5,391 bases of DNA, from positions 1 through 5,391 of the forward strand of contig CALCNB010000135.1 in the NCBI GenBank assembly GCA_937897785.1, written 5' to 3'. A model generated the notes under the pieces. It saw nothing but the letters and a program-made list of their open reading frames with translations. It did no database searches and was not told the DNA's origin. The stretch's first letter is position 1. Each line of letters opens with the position of its first letter. Source of the DNA: an uncultured Cellvibrionales bacterium. GTDB lineage: Bacteria > Pseudomonadota > Gammaproteobacteria > Pseudomonadales > UBA7434. Below are positions 1 through 5,391 of the stretch, in pieces. Made by a program: the position numbers and the translations under genes.

Positions 1-161
1 GTTTGTTGAATACCTTTTATGTAGTCAATGCGGTACTGCTCAAGACTGGTTAACTTTTGCTTTTGCTGATTAACGTTCTGTTGGGCCTGTTTGTAGTATC
101 GGGCTTCTCGCTGCTCTTTTTCGCGCTCGAATTCAGCTAAACGTTCTAGTTGTTTAGACAT
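1..161 (-). CDS. fliJ: FliJ, flagellar export chaperone / ATPase stalk protein (N-terminal part, cut by window edge)
   Basis: FliJ is a small coiled-coil protein that inserts in the centre of the FliI ATPase hexamer, like the gamma stalk of F1-ATPase, links it to FlhA and helps recycle export chaperones. An ATG at 161-159 opens a frame that stays open to position 1, giving 53 complete codons; full FliJ is about 145-150 residues, so roughly two thirds lies outside the window. The visible part starts MSKQLERLAEFEREKEQ and is almost wholly charged and Gln-rich alpha-helix of coiled-coil type. It contains LEQYRIDY near residues 40-47, resembling the YR-DY segment of pseudomonad FliJ. A good ribosome binding site (AAAGG, 175-171) lies 9 nt before the ATG. 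It follows fliI after a 72-nt gap (162-233), the longest in the window, in which I see no convincing signal. Identity rests on position after fliI plus composition; the sequence itself is weakly conserved in this family. Confidence 0.88.
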   Translation of the reverse strand, partial: MSKQLERLAEFEREKEQREARYYKQAQQNVNQQKQKLTSLEQYRIDYIKGIQQ

Positions 162-233
162 TATGCGATACCTTTTGGAAAGTTGATGACTTCTGGATCA
201 TAGCCAAGCTAACTTGCATTGCAGCGCTATACA

Positions 234-1562
234 TTAGCCTTGCCCCAGCCCTTTAGCCAGTGCAGCCATGCCTTCTAAGCTCTCGTCATACGGTATGACT
301 TGTTTCATCCCTTGCTGCAATAAAGCGTTGATTGCAGGCTCTGCGCGAATTGCCAGATCAATACGCGGGTCTGATCCTTTCGCATAAGCGCCAATAGAAA
401 TGAGGTCTTGGTTTTGTTTGTAGTTTGAATAAACTTGTCGAATACGACGCGCCATCAATTGATGTTCTTCGCTCACGACCATAGGCATTACACGGCTTAT
501 TGACGCCTCAATATCAATAGCAGGGTAATGACCGCTATCGGCAAGGGTTCGCGACAACACTACGTGACCATCTAAAATAGCGCGAGCGGCGTCGGCAATG
601 GGGTCTTGCAAATCGTCACCTTCGGTTAGCACCGTATAAAAAGCCGTTATAGAGCCCTGTCGCTCGCTGCCGTTACCGGCACGCTCGACTAATGCAGGTA
701 GGCGAGCAAACACCGACGGTGGGTAGCCTTTAGTAGCAGGCGGCTCGCCAACGGCAAGGGCAATTTCACGCTGCGCCATCGCGTAGCGCGTAAGGGAATC
801 TATCAGAAGAAGAACTTTCATCCCCTTGTCGCGAAAATATTCAGCAATGGTAACCGCTGTTTCGCAGCCTTTAAGGCGCATCAACGGGGAGGTGTCTGCA
901 GGGGCAGCGACAACAACGGCGCGCTGACGCTCTTCTTCGGTAAGTATTTCGTGAATAAATTCTTTAACTTCTCGACCACGCTCACCAACAAGACCAACGA
1001 CCACTACATCGGCTTCACAGCCTCGGGTCATCATGCCTAACAGCACACTTTTACCCACGCCACTACCAGCAAACAAGCCGACCCGCTGTCCACATCCAAT
1101 GCTCAACGAGGCATTAATCGATCGGACACCGACATCCAACACTTGATTGATTGGCTCTCTGTCGAGGGGATTAATGGGTTGCGGATGAAAAGAAATATTT
1201 TCAACGCTTCCGAGCGAGCCTTTACCATCGATAGGCGAACCGACACCATCGACAATACGACCTAATAGCGCCTCGCCTGCTGGCACCGCCACACTGGCCA
1301 TAATAGGCTTAACTAAAGCCCCCGGCTTTAACTCTCTAATTGGCACTAAAGGCATCAAATAAGTAATAGAATGATTGAAACCTACCACTTCAACTTCAAA
1401 GCTAAGCGAATCGCTAGCCATGACCTGACAACGAGCACCCATGGCTAAATTGAGCCCTACCGCCTCTAAAGAAAGACCCACGACCCTAGAGATATGACCA
1501 ACAGCATGCGCTTTAACTTCAGGCACACCAGAAGCCAAGCGGTCAGCAAAATAACTCAGCAT
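234..1562 (-). CDS. fliI: FliI, flagellum-specific type III export ATPase
   Basis: FliI hydrolyses ATP at the cytoplasmic base of the flagellum to help unfold and load rod, hook and filament subunits into the export gate. The 442-residue protein is full length (about 440-457 in the family). Residues about 20-90 form the N-terminal beta-barrel. The RecA-like core holds Walker A AGSGVGKS (165-172), the GERGREV segment (193-199) with the presumed catalytic Glu194, Walker B LLLIDSLTR (251-259, Asp255) and the F1/V1/T3SS ATPase signature PAIDIEASIS (347-356). A C-terminal helical domain follows from about 370. No key residue is missing. The ATG at 1562-1560 lies 2 nt after the fliH stop, with AGAGG (1580-1576) 13 nt upstream inside fliH, so translation is probably coupled to fliH. 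The same fold occurs in virulence T3SS ATPases and F1-beta, but the neighbours fliH and fliJ settle the flagellar assignment. Confidence 0.97.
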   Translation of the reverse strand: MLSYFADRLASGVPEVKAHAVGHISRVVGLSLEAVGLNLAMGARCQVMASDSLSFEVEVVGFNHSITYLMPLVPIRELKPGALVKPIMASVAVPAGEALLGRIVDGVGSPIDGKGSLGSVENISFHPQPINPLDREPINQVLDVGVRSINASLSIGCGQRVGLFAGSGVGKSVLLGMMTRGCEADVVVVGLVGERGREVKEFIHEILTEEERQRAVVVAAPADTSPLMRLKGCETAVTIAEYFRDKGMKVLLLIDSLTRYAMAQREIALAVGEPPATKGYPPSVFARLPALVERAGNGSERQGSITAFYTVLTEGDDLQDPIADAARAILDGHVVLSRTLADSGHYPAIDIEASISRVMPMVVSEEHQLMARRIRQVYSNYKQNQDLISIGAYAKGSDPRIDLAIRAEPAINALLQQGMKQVIPYDESLEGMAALAKGLGQG

Positions 1563-1564
1563 GT

Positions 1565-2302
1565 CTAAGCTTTGGCCTCTGGAAACACGCTATCTAAAAT
1601 CGTTTGAAACCGAGTTGAGCGCCTAAAATCGACTAAGCTATTTTCACTTTCAATAAGACAGTCACCAAGCTCCAAGCTATCTCTCGCGCATAACTGCCAC
1701 TCTGGCTGAACAAACCCTGTTATTGATTCCAAGGTGGCCAGATCCTTGGGATGAAGAAATAATGTCAAATCGGTCTCAGTTACCGGCAAGGCATCAATAG
1801 CCAAACCAACAACTGAAGCTATACTACTATTATCGACCAGCAACTCTCGCTCACAAACTTTCTGGCTGATTGCCTCTACCAACTCTGTTAAAGTTTGCTT
1901 GAGCGCATGACTTTGCTTAGCAAGCGGATTAACTATCTCGCTGATAAGACTGGATAAGCTCGCTTGCTGAGCCGCGAGTTGCTCGGATGCTAATTGCTCA
2001 ACGATGGCTTTGGCTCGCTGCTCACCTTCGATATAGCCTTTTTCATAGCCGCTGGCTCTGCCTTGCTGAAATCCTTCTTGCTCAGCTTGGAGTTTGATTT
2101 GCGCTAACTGCTCGACCGACATCGCACGATGTAGGCGCGGTCTAACAACATCATTCTGATTGCTGGCTATTTTTTGTTGCGAAAACCCACCTTGACTCGG
2201 CACTTTAATTTCAGGACTAACAATATGATTCGCTTCAAACTCAGGTAATAACCAAGGCTCGACAACAGTAGGAAGCTCTTCGGGTACTGCATCATCAGGC
2301 AT
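1565..2302 (-). CDS. fliH: FliH, flagellar export ATPase regulator/tether
   Basis: FliH dimers bind the N terminus of FliI, hold its ATPase in check and anchor it to the C-ring (FliN) and FlhA; the protein is related to the b and delta subunits of F-type ATPases. With the ATG at 2302-2300 it has 245 residues, within the usual size. The N-terminal third is Pro/Glu-rich and poorly ordered, with an aromatic stretch EPWLLPEF (residues 15-22) in the place where FliH carries the Trp residues that contact FliN/FlhA. Next comes a perfect AxxxG(xxxG)4xxxA ladder (residues 73-97), the FliH hallmark, then a long helical stalk (about 100-155). The globular FliI-binding end holds LGDCLIESE (about 212-220) before VDFRRSTRF. 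An alternative TTG at 2314-2312 in the same frame would add four residues; the ATG is preferred because GAGAG sits 5 nt before it. A 54-nt gap separates it from fliG, and it stops 2 nt before fliI. Confidence 0.93.
   Translation of the reverse strand: MPDDAVPEELPTVVEPWLLPEFEANHIVSPEIKVPSQGGFSQQKIASNQNDVVRPRLHRAMSVEQLAQIKLQAEQEGFQQGRASGYEKGYIEGEQRAKAIVEQLASEQLAAQQASLSSLISEIVNPLAKQSHALKQTLTELVEAISQKVCERELLVDNSSIASVVGLAIDALPVTETDLTLFLHPKDLATLESITGFVQPEWQLCARDSLELGDCLIESENSLVDFRRSTRFQTILDSVFPEAKA
2012..2086 (-). other. FliH GxxxG ladder, AxxxG(xxxG)4xxxA
   Basis: These 25 codons encode Ala, then Gly at every fourth position five times, then Ala, with polar and charged residues between (EGFQQGRASGYEKGYIEGEQ at the core). 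Such glycine repeats are known in FliH and type III secretion homologues and are thought to allow close helix-helix packing within the FliH dimer. The repeat number varies between species; five uninterrupted glycines are seen here. Confidence 0.85.
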
Positions 2303-2307
2303 AATAT

Positions 2308-2312
2308 CTCTC
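2308..2312 (-). promoter_or_regulatory. Ribosome binding site GAGAG deciding the fliH start
   Basis: GAGAG lies 5 nt upstream of the ATG at 2302-2300, acceptable Shine-Dalgarno spacing. The upstream in-frame TTG at 2314-2312 overlaps this motif, and the bases before it (CTGACAGTCATT) offer no purine-rich site. This is why the shorter ATG start is preferred. Inferred from sequence only. Confidence 0.6.
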
Positions 2313-2349
2313 AAAATGACTGTCAGAAAAATAAAACAATAGCGGTTAA

Positions 2350-2379
2350 GCCCTGATTAGAGCATTTGCTCACCAGGGC
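2350..2379 (-). promoter_or_regulatory. Hairpin in the mRNA spanning the fliG stop codon
   Basis: On the transcript, positions 2379-2372 (GCCCUGGU) pair with 2357-2350 (AUCAGGGC) in eight base pairs, one of them G-U. After a two-base bulge (2359-2358), GAGC (2371-2368) pairs with GCUC (2363-2360) around an AAAU loop. The fliG UAA stop (2359-2357) is inside the structure. A U-rich tract (UUGUUUUAUUUUU, 2339-2327) begins 10 nt after the stem base, too far for a standard Rho-independent terminator. Downstream fliH, fliI and fliJ would also need to be transcribed. A stability or RNA-processing element, or a weak attenuator, is more plausible. The 5' arm is also the coding end of fliG, so chance pairing is possible. 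Confidence 0.4.
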
Positions 2380-3370
2380 CTCCCAAAATAATTTCACCGT
2401 CGTCTGCCATACGTCTTGCTATGGTCAATATTTCGCGCTGCGCCGCTTCAACATCGCTTAACTTAGTTGGCCCTGTCGCCTCTAAATCATCACGCAGGAG
2501 ATCAGCTGCTCGAGCAGACATATTATTGTATATTTTCTCTCTAAGCTCTTCGTCAGCGCCTTTTAGAGCGATTACCAACCCTTCATTAGACACTTCCCTA
2601 AGCAATAGCTGAATACCTCGATCATCAACATCAAGCAGATTCGCAAATACAAACATAAGGTCTTGTATTGTCTCAGCCAACTCACCGTCAATATCGCCCA
2701 AAGCACCCATTAACTCTGACTCAATATTGCCATCGAGGTTAGTCATTATATCGGCGGCAACCTTGGTGCCACCGATACGACGCTTTTGAGCCGACGAACC
2801 TCCTGAGAATTGTCGCTCTAAAATATTATTTAATTCATTTAAGGCATCAGGCTGAACCGTATCGAGTTTTGCCACCCTAACAATGACATCTAAGCGCATA
2901 TTCTCAGGCAAATAAGACAATACCTCCGCCGATAGATCACCTTCCAAATAAGCAATAACAATCGCTTGAATCTGTGGATGTTCTTGTTTAATGACATCTG
3001 AAATAGCCCTAGCATCCATCCACTTTAACGTGTCTAGGCCTTGGGTGTTACCCCCCAATAAAATCCGGTCAATAATGCCTGACGCTTTCTCTGCGCCCAG
3101 TGCTCGGGTAAGCATATTTCTTACATAACTGTCAGCACCAATACCGAAGCCGGTGGTGTTAGTAATTTCCGCAATAAATGCGTTAAACACGGCGGCGACT
3201 CGCTCACGCTTTACATCTGACAAAGTTGCCATTGACGTGCCGATTCTTTGCACCTCTTTTGGGCCTAATTGTTTTAAAATGTTGGCTGCCGCCTCTTCAC
3301 CCACGGTCAATAATAAAATGGCCGCTTTTTCAATATAGGGAATCGCGTCGTAAATAGACTTATCACTCAT
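2357..3370 (-). CDS. fliG: FliG, flagellar motor switch / rotor torque protein
   Basis: FliG forms the top of the cytoplasmic C-ring. It docks to the FliF tail, binds FliM below, and its C-terminal domain takes torque from the MotA-type stator and sets rotation direction. The 337 residues match the family (about 330-340). Residues 1-100 are the FliF-binding N domain. The middle domain carries the FliM-contacting EHPQ motif (130-133). The C domain has the hinge motif MFVF (239-242) and the torque helix with Lys270, Arg287, Asp294, Asp295 and Lys303; the last is Arg297 in E. coli, a conservative change. The C terminus GGPGEQML resembles the GGEEMV-type tail of pseudomonads. The ATG (3370-3368) overlaps the fliF stop by 8 nt, with AAGGA (3385-3381) 10 nt upstream inside fliF. 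The product's partner is thus encoded and probably co-translated next to it. Confidence 0.97.
   Translation of the reverse strand: MSDKSIYDAIPYIEKAAILLLTVGEEAAANILKQLGPKEVQRIGTSMATLSDVKRERVAAVFNAFIAEITNTTGFGIGADSYVRNMLTRALGAEKASGIIDRILLGGNTQGLDTLKWMDARAISDVIKQEHPQIQAIVIAYLEGDLSAEVLSYLPENMRLDVIVRVAKLDTVQPDALNELNNILERQFSGGSSAQKRRIGGTKVAADIMTNLDGNIESELMGALGDIDGELAETIQDLMFVFANLLDVDDRGIQLLLREVSNEGLVIALKGADEELREKIYNNMSARAADLLRDDLEATGPTKLSDVEAAQREILTIARRMADDGEIILGGPGEQML
3363..3370 (-). other. fliF/fliG overlap (ATGAGTGA)
   Basis: The fliG start ATG (3370-3368) and the fliF stop TGA (3365-3363) share the 8-nt string ATGAGTGA in different frames. A Shine-Dalgarno site AAGGA at 3385-3381, within the last codons of fliF, serves fliG. 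The layout is typical of translational coupling, which would suit two proteins needed in near-equal numbers in the MS/C-ring. Confidence 0.9.
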
Positions 3371-5105
3371 TATTAGACCATCCTTGTATCACTTGCGCTA
3401 CGCGATCTGGATCTTCAGCCACCATGTTTCTTACCATATTAATCTGATCTTCTAGGCTATCGTTCGGAGAAGGCAGGAGATAATTACCACTTGGGTTAAA
3501 TGTGACATTTCCCTCAGCATCGACCGAACCACCACTGGCGACGCTGGATTGCTGAATCGCATTTAAAGCCGCTAGATGCTTCACTTCGAGTTGCTTAATT
3601 TTTTTTGAATTTTCGGTCAAGCGTTGCAAGGTAGGTCGAAGCACTAAAAATATGATAATTAAAAATACAGCAATGCTTAAGGCCCAACGAAGCCCCTGCC
3701 AAAAAATGTCATGTTCCCAAAAACTCATCGCCTGCAGCGGTGCCAACTCTGCTTGCTCACGCAGGAATGGCGTATTAACCACAATCACTTGGTCACCCCT
3801 TGTGACGTCATAACCGACTGCATTTTGTACTAAGACCGTCAGTCGATCCAAGTCTTCCGCCTGCCAAGATTCAGTCCCACTGGCAGACGCTTGATCAGCA
3901 TCTTGATTATCGGCCTGATCAATGCTGGTCGTTAAATCGTCGACCGCGACAGCCACCGATAGACGTCGAATTTGACCCACAGCATTTCGCGTATAACTGA
4001 TCGTTCTATCTAACTCATAATTACGGACTTCAAGTGATCGTGATTGCCGCGGTGGCTCAATCGGGGCTCCGGTCGCGGGATCCACTGCCGCTTGCGTGGT
4101 ACCTGTTAATGGCGGTTGATTACTTAAAGATCCAGGAACACCAAGCGCTTGTTCGCGAGCACGATTTTGTTCAGTACTTAACTCTTCACTGCGCACGGCT
4201 GAAATATCAGGATTGTATATTTCAGCCGTCTGCTCAACTCGGGTAAAATCTAAATCAATGGATATTTCAGCTTGAAACTTATCCTCACCCACGATAGGCG
4301 CAAGTAAACCATTAACGCGGTCAAGCAAATCAGATTCTATTTGTCGGGTATATTCAATTTGGCGCGCAGCTTCAGCGTACTTAGGATCTTGATCAAAATC
4401 CGATAATAAATTACCTCGCTGATCCACTACCGTGACATTTTTCAGCAGTAATTCAGGCACACTTGACGCCACTAAATTTGCCACCGCTCGCACTTGTTTT
4501 TCATCGACACTGCGGCCTTGGTAGGCCTCGATAAAAACCGATGCACGTGGTTGGCGCTTATCACGTAAAAATACCGATGATTTGGGTATCGCTAAATGTA
4601 CGCGAGCCGATCTTACGCTAGCAATACTGCTAATGGTTCTAGCCAACTCGCCTTCAAGACTGCGACGATAGCGAGCACTTTCCATAAACTGACTCGTACC
4701 CAGAGGCTGATCTTTATCGAGCAATTCAAAGCCCATATTGCGATCACCTGGCATGCCAGCTGAAGCCAAACTTAATCGGGCTCGATGGATATTACTCGCC
4801 TCTACCAGTAAAGCACCCGATTTTTGATCGATTCGATAATTAATCGAGTTACTATCGAGCACTTCCATGACACTGTTAACATCAATTTGCTCAAGACTGG
4901 CATACAGGGGGCGGTAATCTTTTTCGACTACTAACCACAACGCAAGGGCGACACCAATAGCGACGCTCGCCGCTAAACCAACCATTAAGCCAAACTGACG
5001 GCCGAATTCCAAGTTCAAGAAACTCTGAAAAGTATCACTGATTGATGATGAGGTAGCGCTTGCGGATTGATCGGTGCTAGCGACGTCTGTGCTGGGTTCG
5101 GCCAT
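3363..5105 (-). CDS. fliF: FliF, flagellar MS-ring protein
   Basis: FliF oligomerises in the inner membrane to form the MS-ring, the base on which rod, export gate and rotor assemble. The protein has 580 residues, as expected (about 550-600). A Ser/Thr-rich cytoplasmic N terminus (1-30) leads to membrane helix 1 (about 38-61). Periplasmic ring-building domains follow: the first starts at DYRPLYASLE (63-72), the second spans roughly 135-235, and the third is split by the beta-collar insertion (about 295-375), which contains the family segment GVPGSLSNQPP (322-332). A Gln/Asp/Ser/Ala-rich linker (393-413) precedes the rest of the third domain. Membrane helix 2 is about 471-489. The cytoplasmic tail ends with the FliG-binding helix around MVAEDPDRVAQVIQGW (561-576). 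The ATG at 5105-5103 has only a modest AGAG site 6 nt upstream (5115-5112). It lies 38 nt after fliE and overlaps fliG by 8 nt. Confidence 0.97.
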   Translation of the reverse strand: MAEPSTDVASTDQSASATSSSISDTFQSFLNLEFGRQFGLMVGLAASVAIGVALALWLVVEKDYRPLYASLEQIDVNSVMEVLDSNSINYRIDQKSGALLVEASNIHRARLSLASAGMPGDRNMGFELLDKDQPLGTSQFMESARYRRSLEGELARTISSIASVRSARVHLAIPKSSVFLRDKRQPRASVFIEAYQGRSVDEKQVRAVANLVASSVPELLLKNVTVVDQRGNLLSDFDQDPKYAEAARQIEYTRQIESDLLDRVNGLLAPIVGEDKFQAEISIDLDFTRVEQTAEIYNPDISAVRSEELSTEQNRAREQALGVPGSLSNQPPLTGTTQAAVDPATGAPIEPPRQSRSLEVRNYELDRTISYTRNAVGQIRRLSVAVAVDDLTTSIDQADNQDADQASASGTESWQAEDLDRLTVLVQNAVGYDVTRGDQVIVVNTPFLREQAELAPLQAMSFWEHDIFWQGLRWALSIAVFLIIIFLVLRPTLQRLTENSKKIKQLEVKHLAALNAIQQSSVASGGSVDAEGNVTFNPSGNYLLPSPNDSLEDQINMVRNMVAEDPDRVAQVIQGWSNNE

Positions 5106-5143
5106 AGTCAGCTCTGTTCAATATTAAGGTAAATCGGTCTGGT

Positions 5144-5391
5144 TTAAATGGGCATTTTCATAATATCTTCGTAAGCCGTCACCAGACGATTACGAACTTC
5201 AGACATCGCTTCAAAGGCAACACTGGCCTTTTCAGAGGCCACAACGACTTGAGAAAGCGTAACATTAGGGTCGCCTAACTGAAATGCCTCCGCGAGGTTA
5301 CTTGACTGCTTCTGGACGCTGTTTACTTGCTCGACAGCCGAGCTCAGTAACTGTTGAAAACCCGTTGATTCAAGTGCAGAAGCCTCTTTAA
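5144..5391 (-). CDS. fliE: FliE, flagellar hook-basal body junction protein (C-terminal part, cut by window edge)
   Basis: FliE is a small periplasmic rod protein, exported early, that joins the MS-ring to the proximal rod. The frame is open from the window end to TAA at 5146-5144 and gives 81 complete codons; the family is about 100-115 residues, so some 20-30 N-terminal residues are outside. The visible part has the family pattern FQQLLSSAVEQVN, then LAEAFQLGDPNVTLSQVVVA, then EKASVAFEAMSEVRNRLV and the typical ending TAYEDIMKMPI. No start codon or promoter can be judged. It precedes fliF by 38 nt, in the usual fliEF order; an operon promoter would be expected upstream of it, outside the window. 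Confidence 0.96.
   Translation of the reverse strand, partial: KEASALESTGFQQLLSSAVEQVNSVQKQSSNLAEAFQLGDPNVTLSQVVVASEKASVAFEAMSEVRNRLVTAYEDIMKMPI

Noticed and set aside
201..211. Short inverted repeat TAGC-CAA-GCTA in the fliI-fliJ gap
   Set aside because: Four-base arms with a three-base loop are expected by chance and there is no terminator tail.
206..240. Possible hairpin between the fliI stop region (234-240) and 206-212
   Set aside because: Only seven A/U-rich pairs with one G-U and a 21-nt loop, and no U tract after it; weak enough to be chance.
234..1562. FliI as a virulence-type (SctN) or F1 ATPase subunit
   Set aside because: The Walker and signature motifs are shared, but adjacent fliG, fliH and a FliJ-like coiled coil place it in the flagellar system.
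2317..2325. TGACTGTCA dyad in the fliG-fliH gap
   Set aside because: Four-base arms around a single base cannot form a hairpin, and one short dyad does not support an operator.
2421..2612. Plus-strand open frame of 63 codons opposite fliG
   Set aside because: It lies wholly within the conserved FliG C-terminal coding region; its Ser-rich product resembles no family I recognise and is explained as a shadow of fliG.
3153..3338. Plus-strand open frame of 61 codons opposite the fliG 5' end
   Set aside because: Fully antisense to the conserved FliG N domain, with no independent support such as a ribosome binding site or family resemblance.
4034..4246. Plus-strand open frame of 70 codons opposite the fliF beta-collar region
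   Set aside because: Antisense to conserved FliF coding sequence (including the GVPGSLSNQPP segment); no recognisable domain.
4833..4847. Inverted repeat TCGAT-AATTA-ATCGA within fliF
   Set aside because: It lies in conserved coding sequence (the NYRIDQK region) with five-base arms; a chance palindrome is the simpler explanation.

Overview
This window is an uninterrupted stretch of a flagellar basal-body and export operon. All genes are on the minus strand, so transcription runs from position 5391 toward position 1. In transcription order they are fliE (3' part only, 5144-5391), fliF (3363-5105), fliG (2357-3370), fliH (about 1565-2302), fliI (234-1562) and fliJ (5' part only, 1-161). The two end genes are cut by the window edges, not broken. 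Coding density is very high and the largest gap between genes is 72 nt.

The gene order fliE-fliF-fliG-fliH-fliI-fliJ and the protein sequences fit a polarly flagellated gammaproteobacterium of the Pseudomonas/Marinobacter/Cellvibrio type. The moderate GC (judged by eye, not computed) suggests a marine member of that group. The genus cannot be named from this window. In such bacteria the main promoter lies upstream of fliE, usually sigma-54 dependent, which would be outside this window. I see no convincing promoter inside.

The products build successive parts of one machine. FliE is the rod/MS-ring junction protein, FliF forms the MS-ring in the inner membrane, and FliG is the rotor protein that docks on the FliF tail and takes torque from the stator. 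FliH, FliI and FliJ are the soluble ATPase complex of the flagellar type III secretion apparatus: FliI is the hexameric ATPase, FliH its regulator and tether, FliJ the central stalk. Hallmark motifs are intact in every gene: Walker A and B in FliI, EHPQ and the charged torque helix in FliG, two membrane helices plus a C-terminal FliG-binding tail in FliF, and an uninterrupted GxxxG ladder in FliH.

No mobile element, tRNA, rRNA, CRISPR array or novel system was found. The most interesting non-coding signal is a GC-rich imperfect hairpin in the mRNA that contains the fliG stop codon, followed about 10 nt later by a U-rich tract. It sits at the boundary between the ring genes (fliEFG) and the export ATPase genes (fliHIJ). 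Smaller points are the 8-nt fliF/fliG overlap and a choice of start codon for fliH.
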